A DNA stretch of 9,037 bases from JACPLA01 sp964602055 (GCA_964602055.1 CAZRPU010000070.1:1-9037), one strand, 5' to 3'. Positions 1 to 7,177 are shown, counted from the first letter of the stretch. Numbers and translations: made by a program. Notes: generated from the sequence alone by a model not told the origin.

Positions 1-2039
1 GCGATGCTGAATTTTATTGTGGTCGATGGGTTGAATGGATTCGGATAGTTCTGCAGAAGTGCAAATCCCGAGGGGAGTGCGGCGGGTGGGTTCGCTCCGG
101 CAGGACTGAGATAGGCTCTCAGATAGAAATCACCCAGGCTCTGATAGACTACTCTCCCGGACTGCGGCTGAGCCGAAAGGGAAAGATAGCTGCGGACGAG
201 CGCCTGAGAGCTGTCCCGGCGCAACATGGGGTTCACCGGCCCCTGGTAGATCACGCCGACGACAAAATCGGGGGACGACGCAATCGCAAATTGCCTCAAA
301 GGGACCACCGTTTTCATGTATCCCGTGTCGCTCACCGTAAATCCAACGGGGGAAAACATCCTTGCTTTCCCCCCAAAACCCGTCAGCGGCGAATTGAAAA
401 AGTCGTACTGCAAGTTGTAGTCGCGCACCATGAGGCGGGCTCCGCCGAACGAACCGAACCACATGGCAATGCTGTCGACGATGCCCCCCTCGATGCCCTC
501 GAATCGGACAAAAACAGTATCGCCGACGACGAGGTTCATGTTCGGGGAAATCTGGGAAACGCCGTCGTCGTACGCGAGCTCATAGACCGCGCTGGTGCGC
601 GCGGTGCCGGTGCTGTTGAATGTGTAGCCCGCAACGCCGCCGCCCGCGGCAGCATTCTGGACCACGAGGAGAAACTCCGATACCTGCGAGCCGGTGTACA
701 TTGTCTCATACGGAACGCCAGAGGTTACATCAGCAGCAGTGACCCCCTGATCGCTGACTTTGACCCCTTTGACGGCGACAGATCCAAGAGTTTGTGTCAC
801 GGTTGTTTGAAGGGTTTCCGCCGCGAGAAATCGGAGATAGTCTGCAGCCAGAGGCTGAAGCCCGCTTCGTGTTCCATTCGACCCCGCACCAAGAAGCGTA
901 CGCAGGAACCGGGGCCTCCCCTCCGTGGCTGACGAATCGAGGTAACCAAAGGCGGGGTTCTCCTGCCTCCTCTTCACAATATTTGCGATATGGAAATTGC
1001 GGACGGTTCCCGTGAACGAAGACCCGATTCCCGCCAGGGACAATGCGTTGTCGAAGCCCGTACTTCCCGCCGATGGATTGCGGACGAAATTGCGCACAAA
1101 TGCGTCGCCGTACTGCTCCGCACAGTAGAGCGTCCAGAGCGCGGCGCGGCTGTAATCCTCGAGGGACGATGACCATCCTACCAACGGAACATTCGGCTGC
1201 TGAAAGTATCCTGACGGCGACCGCAAACCATACCCGCAAACATAGGATGCGTATTCCGACAAACCCTCGTTGAAGAATGCAATCTCATCCGGATCGTAAT
1301 TCCATTGGATCAAATGCTGGAATTCGTGAGAAAGGGTTGAGAGCGGTTGCTCGACATTTCTCGTTCCGTTGAAGTAAATCCCCGGATAGGAATCGATATA
1401 CAGCATGTCGCGGCGATTGCTGAATTGCGGAAAACTGCTGTTCGGATCCACATCGACATCGAAGAAGAACCCTGCCACATATCCCCCACCCGTATTGGGC
1501 ATCCACGAATCCTTGATGTCCGTTACGAGAAAATGGGTTTTGCCGTCTCCCGCGCCCTTGGTGAAGGCGCTATTGACGTTGGGCGGATCACCAAAAAAAT
1601 CCCGGTCAAGAGGAACGATACCCCTGGTCGAGTCCCGTGATGATCGGGGTGTTCTCGACTCCAGTGCGGTGAGCATGTCCAGGACCGAAACGGAATCCAC
1701 ATGTTGATTCTGAAGCTCTTCCAGGGAAACCCAAACGTAGCTGACTGTTCCAACAGCTTTGAGCTCGGCCGCAACCCGGTCGAAGCTCCCGGTGACAAAG
1801 TTGTAGACCCAAAAGGTATCGACAACGCCGAGAACATGGAGTTTCGGCGCGGCAGGCTGCGCTCCTTTTCCCATGAATTGCGGGAAGCGGAGTTGGGTCT
1901 TTTCCCACGCAGCTGCCCTGACCGAGGAATCATTGACTGTGGCGGACCCGCAAAGGGGTACTCGGGCGGTTTGTGACAATCCATCCTCGGTAAGAAGGAG
2001 GAACACAAAGGGAAGAACAGCGAAAGCGGGAGATCTCAT
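1..2039 (-). CDS. Secreted zinc metalloprotease with T9SS-type C-terminal sorting region (partial, runs off left edge)
   Basis: An uninterrupted frame runs from ATG at 2039 through base 1, giving 679 complete residues and no stop, so the C-terminus lies outside the window. The N-terminus (MRSPAFAVLPFVFLLL, then GLSQT) looks like a Sec signal peptide. Residues 238-242 are HEFQH, followed by NEGLSEY at 257-263. This is the HExxH plus downstream Glu arrangement of gluzincin-type metallopeptidases: H238 and H242 would bind zinc, E239 would be catalytic, and E258 or E262 would be the third ligand. The spacing and the NEGLSEYAS text recall hyicolysin (M30)-like enzymes, but the family is my inference. 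About 390 residues of probable beta-rich sequence follow, then FALLQNYPNPFNPSTTIKF at about 659-677, the typical start of a T9SS/FlgD-like C-terminal sorting domain. Its ATG overlaps the flippase TGA (ATGA), so translation is probably coupled. The substrate is unknown. Confidence 0.85.
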   Translation of the reverse strand, partial: MRSPAFAVLPFVFLLLTEDGLSQTARVPLCGSATVNDSSVRAAAWEKTQLRFPQFMGKGAQPAAPKLHVLGVVDTFWVYNFVTGSFDRVAAELKAVGTVSYVWVSLEELQNQHVDSVSVLDMLTALESRTPRSSRDSTRGIVPLDRDFFGDPPNVNSAFTKGAGDGKTHFLVTDIKDSWMPNTGGGYVAGFFFDVDVDPNSSFPQFSNRRDMLYIDSYPGIYFNGTRNVEQPLSTLSHEFQHLIQWNYDPDEIAFFNEGLSEYASYVCGYGLRSPSGYFQQPNVPLVGWSSSLEDYSRAALWTLYCAEQYGDAFVRNFVRNPSAGSTGFDNALSLAGIGSSFTGTVRNFHIANIVKRRQENPAFGYLDSSATEGRPRFLRTLLGAGSNGTRSGLQPLAADYLRFLAAETLQTTVTQTLGSVAVKGVKVSDQGVTAADVTSGVPYETMYTGSQVSEFLLVVQNAAAGGGVAGYTFNSTGTARTSAVYELAYDDGVSQISPNMNLVVGDTVFVRFEGIEGGIVDSIAMWFGSFGGARLMVRDYNLQYDFFNSPLTGFGGKARMFSPVGFTVSDTGYMKTVVPLRQFAIASSPDFVVGVIYQGPVNPMLRRDSSQALVRSYLSLSAQPQSGRVVYQSLGDFYLRAYLSPAGANPPAALPSGFALLQNYPNPFNPSTTIKFSI

Positions 2040-3523
2040 GATTCGTCGGGGTTCCGGCCAGCCATTCCGGTCAGTGCGTTTTTGACGCTTCGAATTTCCT
2101 TCACCTTGATAACTCCTCCGGCTACGAGGAGCACAGCGAAAACCGCAAGGATCCCTGTCTTTTCCAACACCCCGACAAGCGTCGCCGGTTCCGCGGCAAG
2201 AAGGTTCATCAGGATGATCGGGACGGAGGTGATCAGGGCGAGACGAACCATCTTCGTCCATTCGTACTGAATGGGATAAAATTTCTCCGAGGCCGCATAC
2301 ATCGCTCCGGCAAGGACCACATAGCTGATCAGTGTGGCATACGCCGCGCCCATCATTCCCGCAACCGGAATGAGAAAGAGGTTTGCTGCAACATTGACAG
2401 CCGCCCCTGCACCGAAGACCCACGGGAGGTAGGACGTCTTTTTTTCAAGGTACACGCCGATCACGAAATTCACATAGGCGCCGTTAAAGACATACGCCAG
2501 CAGGACCACCGGCACGATTGCAATGCCAGCCCAGTAATCGGGATGAATGAAATAGACGCTTCCGAACCGAACGTGAATGAGGTCTTCGACAAACAGGGTC
2601 AGGCCCACAAAGATTCCTGCCGCAGCGACCATGAAGAACGTGAAGACCTTTGCAAAAAGCTCCTTGGAGTCCTTCTCATGGGCATGATGAAGAAAGAAGG
2701 GGCGCCACGCATAGTCGAACATTCCGACCACTAGCATCATGAAGACTCCAAGGCGGTAGTTTGCCTGGTAAATCCCAACGGTAGCATCATCCGTGAGCGC
2801 CTTCAGGATGGGCCGGTCAATAACCTGCATGGCAATGCTTGCAAGCCCCGCAGGAATGTAGGGCAGTCCGAATTTCAGCAGCTGGCGGTACAGCGGCCGT
2901 GAGAAAGCCGAGGTGAGGTTCGGCAGAATAAACTTCAGGTGAACAAGAAACGTGGCGACCGACGCGATGAGATTCGCCAGCACAACTCCTTCGGCCTTCA
3001 TCCCCATTCCGACGAGAAAGAGGATGTTGAGGAGAATGGTCAGCACAATATTGAGAATGCGGATGGCCGCAAATGTCCCGGCCTTGTTCTCCATGCGGAG
3101 ATAGCTGTACGGAACGAGAACAAGGGCATCGAAGAAGAGAATCCATGCGGCAATGCGGATGAGCGCCGCTTCACCGGGGGTCATGCCGATGATTGCTGAA
3201 ATGTCGGCGGCAAAGGCGTGGAGCAGGAGGGAGATGATGAGCGAGCTTGCGGCAACAGAAAGGAACGGCGTACTGAAGTTCTGCTTCTTGTCGCCGATTT
3301 CCATCGATGCGACAAACCGCATATAGGCGGCGTCCATGCCATAACCATAGACAATCATGGCGAAGGCAATGTACGAGTAGAGATTCGCGATGACGCCGTA
3401 TTCGGCGGTGAGGAGAACGTTCGTGTAGAAGGGAACGAGGAGGAAGTTGAGAAACCGCCCGACGATGGAACTGAGGCCGTACATTGCCGCCTCTTTGCCG
3501 AGCCGCAGGATCTTTTCAACCAT
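2036..3523 (-). CDS. Wzx-like polysaccharide/oligosaccharide flippase (MOP superfamily)
   Basis: This is a 495-residue, very hydrophobic protein with roughly 12-14 predicted membrane segments across its whole length, the usual size and layout of Wzx/RfbX flippases. These move undecaprenyl-linked oligosaccharides across the inner membrane. The N-terminal segment (KEAAMYGLSSIVGRFLNFLL, then PFYTNVLLTAEYG) is characteristic of the polysaccharide biosynthesis branch of the MOP superfamily. I prefer ATG at 3523; a TTG at 3532 would add three residues. No Shine-Dalgarno precedes either one. An internal ATG at 3484 has an AAAGAGG about five bases upstream and would remove 13 residues, so it remains possible. 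The gene begins 31 bases after the Trm112 stop codon, and its stop overlaps the next start as ATGA. Which glycan it carries cannot be read from the sequence. Confidence 0.9.
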   Translation of the reverse strand: MVEKILRLGKEAAMYGLSSIVGRFLNFLLVPFYTNVLLTAEYGVIANLYSYIAFAMIVYGYGMDAAYMRFVASMEIGDKKQNFSTPFLSVAASSLIISLLLHAFAADISAIIGMTPGEAALIRIAAWILFFDALVLVPYSYLRMENKAGTFAAIRILNIVLTILLNILFLVGMGMKAEGVVLANLIASVATFLVHLKFILPNLTSAFSRPLYRQLLKFGLPYIPAGLASIAMQVIDRPILKALTDDATVGIYQANYRLGVFMMLVVGMFDYAWRPFFLHHAHEKDSKELFAKVFTFFMVAAAGIFVGLTLFVEDLIHVRFGSVYFIHPDYWAGIAIVPVVLLAYVFNGAYVNFVIGVYLEKKTSYLPWVFGAGAAVNVAANLFLIPVAGMMGAAYATLISYVVLAGAMYAASEKFYPIQYEWTKMVRLALITSVPIILMNLLAAEPATLVGVLEKTGILAVFAVLLVAGGVIKVKEIRSVKNALTGMAGRNPDES

Positions 3524-3554
3524 GGGGGTCAAGGGCTGGAATGGCCACGAATGG

Positions 3555-3728
3555 CTACTGTCCGTCGGTCTCTTCGGTCAGCATCACCGGAATGCCGTCT
3601 CTCACGGGATAGACGGTTCCGCAGTTCCGGCAGGTCAGCGTTTGACCCTCCTCATGATACGCAAGGTCCCCCTTGCACTTCGGACAGCAGAGGATCTCGA
3701 GAAGTTCCTTTTTTAGGACGCCGCTCAC
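3555..3728 (-). CDS. Trm112/YcaR-family small zinc-ribbon protein
   Basis: This small gene encodes 57 residues from a GTG start. CCPKC (14-18) and CRNC (33-36) form two Cys pairs of a likely zinc ribbon, followed by TVYPVRDGIPVML, the conserved tail of the Trm112/YcaR (UPF0434) family. Family members in eukaryotes and archaea activate methyltransferases; the role of the short bacterial proteins is poorly defined. The start is well supported. A perfect AGGAGG (3736-3741) sits seven bases upstream, and the GTG overlaps the preceding thioesterase stop as GTGA, implying translational coupling. In many bacteria this family sits near lipid A or nucleotide-sugar genes, so a place beside glycan genes is not surprising. 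Family assignment is strong; function is not. Confidence 0.9.
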   Translation of the reverse strand: MSGVLKKELLEILCCPKCKGDLAYHEEGQTLTCRNCGTVYPVRDGIPVMLTEETDGQ

Positions 3729-4135
3729 TGGAATGCCTCCTGAAGAACCTGAAGGAACTGTGCCGGAGCCCGGGTCGGTTTCCCTGTTGCCGCATTCAGA
3801 AAGCTGTGGATCGTGTATCCTTCCACCATCGGGTCATTCTCTCCTTCGCGAAATATCCTGTAGTTGATCCTGATGCGCGCAACGGGCATTTCTTCGACAA
3901 CACTCTCCAGTGTGATCAATTCGTCATACCGGGCGGATTGCCTGTAGCGGGCAAAGGCCTCGATCACGGGAAGGAACGTCCCCCCTTTTTCGATTTCGGA
4001 ATACGACAGGCCGATCGATCGGAGGAGATCCGAGCGGCCCTGCTCGAAATACTCAAAATACTTTCCGTAATACACCATCCTCATCTGGTCGGTGTCGGCA
4101 TAGCGCACGCGGATTTGCGTCGTGTGTTTGATCAA
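3725..4135 (-). CDS. YbgC/FadM-type hotdog acyl-CoA thioesterase
   Basis: This is a 136-residue single hotdog-fold protein, the normal length for the 4-hydroxybenzoyl-CoA thioesterase/YbgC family, which hydrolyses acyl-CoA thioesters in the cytoplasm. The signature segment RVRYADTDQM (9-18) followed by VYYGKYFEYFE (21-31) is present. D16 aligns with the catalytic Asp of YbgC (the second Asp of YEDTD). The residue after DQM is Arg19, where relatives commonly carry Gly, a small oddity near the active site. The start is TTG at 4135, three bases after the accA stop. A GGAAGGA (4143-4149) lies seven bases upstream, and no ATG upstream of the signature is available. Its position next to accA suggests a link to acyl-CoA or malonyl-CoA metabolism, but the substrate cannot be predicted. 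Confidence 0.9.
   Translation of the reverse strand: MIKHTTQIRVRYADTDQMRMVYYGKYFEYFEQGRSDLLRSIGLSYSEIEKGGTFLPVIEAFARYRQSARYDELITLESVVEEMPVARIRINYRIFREGENDPMVEGYTIHSFLNAATGKPTRAPAQFLQVLQEAFQ
3736..3741 (-). promoter_or_regulatory. Shine-Dalgarno site of the Trm112-family gene
   Basis: A perfect AGGAGG on the minus strand lies inside the last codons of the thioesterase gene and ends seven bases before the GTG at 3728. It fixes the GTG as the start and supports independent ribosome entry as well as coupling through the GTGA overlap. Confidence 0.85.
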
Positions 4136-4138
4136 AGC

Positions 4139-5089
4139 TCAGTCCTTCCAGGAACCCATCTTCGAGAATTTCTCGATCCGGTCTTTCACCAGTTTATCAG
4201 GTTTGACCTTCCTGAGCGCCGACAGTTCCTCCAGCAGAATCTCTTTGAGGATCATCGCCGCTTTTTCATGGTCCCGATGAGCGCCCCCCGACGGCTCGGG
4301 CACAATCCGATCCACGATGCCCTGCTCCACGAGGTCGGGAGCCGTGAGCTTGAGGGCCTCAGCGGCCTGTTCCTTATATTCCCAGCTCCGCCAAAGGATG
4401 CTCGAACAGGACTCAGGTGCGATAACAGAGTACCAGGCATTTTCAAACATGAGAATCCTATCTCCTACCCCGATGCCCAGCGCGCCGCCGGAGGCACCTT
4501 CGCCGATAATGACCACAACAATCGGGACGGGCAGATGGGACATTTCAAACAAGTTGCGCGCAATGGCCTCCGCCTGGCCCCGTTCTTCCGCTTCAATTCC
4601 CGGATAGGCCCCGGGCGTATCGAGGAGGGTGATAACCGGTTTATGAAACTTGGCCGCCATGCGCATCAGGCGAAGGGCCTTCCGATATCCTTCCGGATTG
4701 GGCATGCCGAAGTTCCGGTACAGATTCGACTTTGTATCCCTTCCCTTCTGATGCCCGATCATCATCACCGTTTCGTTCCCAAGGGTGCCGAATCCCCCGA
4801 CGATGGCCTTGTCGTCTCCATAGTGGCGGTCGCCGTGCAGCTCCACGAAGTCCGGCAGGAGATACTGAATATAGTCCAGGGTGTAGGGGCGTTCCGGATG
4901 GCGCGCAAGTTGTACTCTTTGCCATCGGGTCAGATTGGTAAAAACACTTTCACGCAGTTGGTCCACTTTTCTCTCGAGTTTGGTTATCTCATCCGCTATG
5001 TCGAGGTTGTCCGCGTATTTACGCATTTCCTCGATTTTTTGCTCCAATTCAACAACCGGCCGTTCGAATTCCAGATTTGTTTTCGCCAT
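4139..5089 (-). CDS. accA: Acetyl-CoA carboxylase carboxyltransferase subunit alpha
   Basis: This 316-residue protein has the full length of bacterial AccA. With AccD it transfers the carboxyl group from carboxybiotin-BCCP to acetyl-CoA, giving malonyl-CoA for fatty-acid synthesis. The N-terminal helical segment LEFERPVVELEQKIEEM, then ARHPERPYTLDYI (62-74), HGDRHYGDD (85-93), LLDTPGAYPG (155-164) and the glycine-rich GEGASGGALGIG (196-207) that forms the crotonase-fold oxyanion region are all intact. PESCSSILWRSW (225-236) replaces the PEGCASILW form of proteobacteria, and the Ser version is common in Bacteroidota. ATG at 5089 is preceded by GAAGGA eight bases upstream and lies 18 bases after the fusion glycosyltransferase stop. 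accD is not in this window, so the partner subunit must be encoded elsewhere. Confidence 0.97.
   Translation of the reverse strand: MAKTNLEFERPVVELEQKIEEMRKYADNLDIADEITKLERKVDQLRESVFTNLTRWQRVQLARHPERPYTLDYIQYLLPDFVELHGDRHYGDDKAIVGGFGTLGNETVMMIGHQKGRDTKSNLYRNFGMPNPEGYRKALRLMRMAAKFHKPVITLLDTPGAYPGIEAEERGQAEAIARNLFEMSHLPVPIVVVIIGEGASGGALGIGVGDRILMFENAWYSVIAPESCSSILWRSWEYKEQAAEALKLTAPDLVEQGIVDRIVPEPSGGAHRDHEKAAMILKEILLEELSALRKVKPDKLVKDRIEKFSKMGSWKD
4143..4149 (-). promoter_or_regulatory. Shine-Dalgarno site deciding the TTG start of the thioesterase
   Basis: GGAAGGA on the minus strand, inside the 3' end of accA, ends seven bases before TTG at 4135. No ATG or GTG lies between it and the conserved hotdog motif at a suitable distance, so this site is the main reason to accept a TTG start. 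Confidence 0.75.
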
Positions 5090-5097
5090 AGGGACAT

Positions 5098-5103
5098 TCC
5101 TTC
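5098..5103 (-). promoter_or_regulatory. accA: Shine-Dalgarno site of accA
   Basis: GAAGGA on the minus strand sits in the 18-base gap after the fusion glycosyltransferase stop, eight bases before the accA ATG at 5089. It supports translation of accA from the polycistronic message. No separate promoter is visible in so short a gap. Confidence 0.7.
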
Positions 5104-5107
5104 ATCC

Positions 5108-7177
5108 TCAACGTTTTGTTGAACCCTCGTCATCGTCCGCCGCTGTTGTTGTTCGCTTTCCAATCGCTTTCAGGAGAATCTCCAGGTCGAAGAGGAGCGA
5201 CTGATTTTTCGCGTAATAAATATTGAGCTGCTCGATTTCCTTCGGAGACAATTGCCGATCGCTCTGGATTTGAACCAGTCCGGTCAGTCCGGGTTTTCCG
5301 AGATTGGGATTGCGCGGGGGCCCATGCTGCGATCGTGTTGCAGAAACCGCTTTTCCGGCGGGGGGTCCGACAAGGCTGAGAGAGCCGGAAAACACCGCCG
5401 GGAGCGAACGGATAAACTGCAGCCGCCCGCCGCTGCGGGCGGCATTGCTCCAATATACGAAAGGATACACGGAAATCAAGAGAGCACCCGAAACAACGAA
5501 ATCCAGCATCCGTTTGAGCGCCCTGTTGAGGGGCCGCTCGATATTGTAGGAAATCTGTACGAGCGGCAACTCATTCAGAGTGTCCACACTCGCTTTGCCG
5601 ATCATGACTTCCAGCGACGTTGGAACCAGATGATAATTCACCGACCGATCGGCGCCGCGACTGATGACCGACAAGACATCTGAATACGAAAGCTTTTCCG
5701 TGGAGAAGATGACGTCGCTGATGCGCAGCTCCTGGATGACTTTACCCACGTTGTCGAGGCTGCCCACAATAGGGAGCCCGTCAATCGATTGGCCGACCCT
5801 TGCCCGTCGATGATCGATGAATCCCACAACCTCATACCCTTCTCCCGCTCTTTGCCGCAGACGATGGAGAAGCGAGCGAGCCGACTGGTCCACTCCGACG
5901 AGCAGCGTCCTTTTGCCGAAAAGGCTCTTGCGCCCCTGTGATCCCGCTTTACCGAGAAACCGCAGAATCGCCCTCCATCCGGGAAGGAGTATCATGGTGA
6001 ATGCGCCGGCAAGGAGAATGACGAGGCGGCTGAATGCGTAGTCCTTGAAGAACGCCACCAGGGCGGCGACAAAAACGTAACTTCCGAAAACAACCAGAAG
6101 TGTCCGTGAAACCGACATTCTCCGGTGTGTGTAGACGCCCGTTGCGTACAGGCCCGTCACAATCAGCACTGTCGGAATGGTGTAGACCGCCGGATAGGCA
6201 TAGGCGGGAAAATAGAACAGCTCTCCCATGCGCGCCAGCTCGGCAATCATAAGGCTTCCGACAATAAGCACTGCATCGATGGCTGCAGCAGCAAAAGGAC
6301 GCAGAAGGGCCCGGGCGGTTGCCATCCAGGAAGAAACGGTGATGCCGAGGCGAAGGACAAAGGTCATGGCCCAGGAAGGCTTCAGCCGTTTTCGTACGAA
6401 GAGCCGCATGGCGTCGTAGAACATGCCGATTTCATCTATGCTGCTCCTCCGCGTGCTCTCCCCCTTATAGTGAATAATCCGCGTCGAGTGCACATAGTAG
6501 TTCTTCCATCCCGCCTGCTGGATCCTGTAGCACCAGTCGAGGTCTTCCCCATACATGAAGAAATCCTCATCCAGGCCGCCCACGTGCCGATAGACTTCCC
6601 GTCTGACCATCATAAAAGAACCGCTCACGGCATCCACTTCATATGATTCATCCGGGCTCAAGTAGGTGAGATTATATTTCCCGAAGAGCCGCGACCGGGG
6701 GAAGAGAGCGCTCAAACCCGAAATCTTCGTAAATGCCACCCATGTCGTCGGAACGCTGCGGCGGCAGGCGAGTTGGAACGAGCCGTCGGGATTGAGAATC
6801 TTGCAGCCGGCCAGGCCGACGTCGGGATTCTCGTCGAAGAACCCCATCATGACGCGCAGAGTATTCTCCTGAACGATGGTATCCGGATTGATGAGGAGAA
6901 TGTATTTTCCCTTTGCTTTGCGAAGCGCAATGTTATTCGCCCTCGCAAAGCCCACGTTCGTCCGGTTGGCAATCGCCTGTACGGAGGGAAAGTCCTTCCG
7001 GAGCATCTCCACACTCCCGTCGTCCGAGGCATTATCCACCACCAATATTTCACCCTTCAGCCCCTTGAGGGCCTTCTGGAGCGAAACAAGCGCGTGCTGA
7101 AGGAAATCGCGCACGTTGTAGTTGACAATAATGACGGAGATCTGCAGGGGGGAGCGATATGAGCGCTTAGAACGCAT
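5108..7177 (-). CDS. Fusion of GT2 (WbbL-type) glycosyltransferase with WbaP-like membrane scaffold and degenerate phosphoglycosyltransferase domain
   Basis: A single 689-residue frame from ATG 7177 (a TTG at 7180 would add one residue); it overlaps the upstream gene by 11 bases. Residues 12-240 form a GT2 domain of the rhamnosyltransferase WbbL type: VNYN at 18-21, VVDNASDD at 46-53, NVGFARANN, INPDT and MYGEDLDWCY at 208-217, the last holding the likely catalytic base. Four membrane helices follow (about 297-315, 330-348, 358-378, 384-400). A Rossmann-like domain starts at LLVGV (425-429) and matches the CoA_binding_3 region of WbaP-type proteins. The C-terminal phosphoglycosyltransferase region keeps KRMLDFVVSGALL (555-567), SLSLVGPP (599-606), KPGLTG (628-633) and a YYAKNQSLLFDLEILLKAI tail. 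It lacks the KFR segment, and RSLP (590-593) stands where DELP is expected. The GT2 half is probably active; the transferase half probably is not. The acceptor and donor sugars are unknown. Confidence 0.88.
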   Translation of the reverse strand: MRSKRSYRSPLQISVIIVNYNVRDFLQHALVSLQKALKGLKGEILVVDNASDDGSVEMLRKDFPSVQAIANRTNVGFARANNIALRKAKGKYILLINPDTIVQENTLRVMMGFFDENPDVGLAGCKILNPDGSFQLACRRSVPTTWVAFTKISGLSALFPRSRLFGKYNLTYLSPDESYEVDAVSGSFMMVRREVYRHVGGLDEDFFMYGEDLDWCYRIQQAGWKNYYVHSTRIIHYKGESTRRSSIDEIGMFYDAMRLFVRKRLKPSWAMTFVLRLGITVSSWMATARALLRPFAAAAIDAVLIVGSLMIAELARMGELFYFPAYAYPAVYTIPTVLIVTGLYATGVYTHRRMSVSRTLLVVFGSYVFVAALVAFFKDYAFSRLVILLAGAFTMILLPGWRAILRFLGKAGSQGRKSLFGKRTLLVGVDQSARSLLHRLRQRAGEGYEVVGFIDHRRARVGQSIDGLPIVGSLDNVGKVIQELRISDVIFSTEKLSYSDVLSVISRGADRSVNYHLVPTSLEVMIGKASVDTLNELPLVQISYNIERPLNRALKRMLDFVVSGALLISVYPFVYWSNAARSGGRLQFIRSLPAVFSGSLSLVGPPAGKAVSATRSQHGPPRNPNLGKPGLTGLVQIQSDRQLSPKEIEQLNIYYAKNQSLLFDLEILLKAIGKRTTTAADDDEGSTKR

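Noticed and set aside
291..932. 213-residue open frame on the plus strand
   Set aside because: It is antisense to the secreted metalloprotease, which has a continuous minus-strand frame with a signal peptide, zinc motif and sorting region. No domain is visible in the plus-strand translation.
730..2008. Minus-strand open frames at 730-1239, 1523-2008 and 1606-1908
   Set aside because: They are in other frames of the metalloprotease gene and have no family features. They first suggested a broken gene, but the true frame from 2039 is intact to the window edge.
3523..3532. TTG at 3532 as the flippase start
   Set aside because: ATG at 3523 is nearby and gives the expected N-terminus; no ribosome-binding site favours the TTG.
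3218..5122. 634-residue open frame on the plus strand
   Set aside because: It lies antisense to accA, the thioesterase, the Trm112 gene and part of the flippase, all of which have clear family motifs. The plus-strand translation shows no recognisable domain and is rich in His and Arg, as expected of a shadow frame.
5130..5453. Possible frameshift in the fusion protein that would restore the missing DE motif
   Set aside because: The alternative minus-strand frame here reads as Arg/Pro-rich sequence with no phosphoglycosyltransferase motif, so a simple frameshift does not explain the loss.
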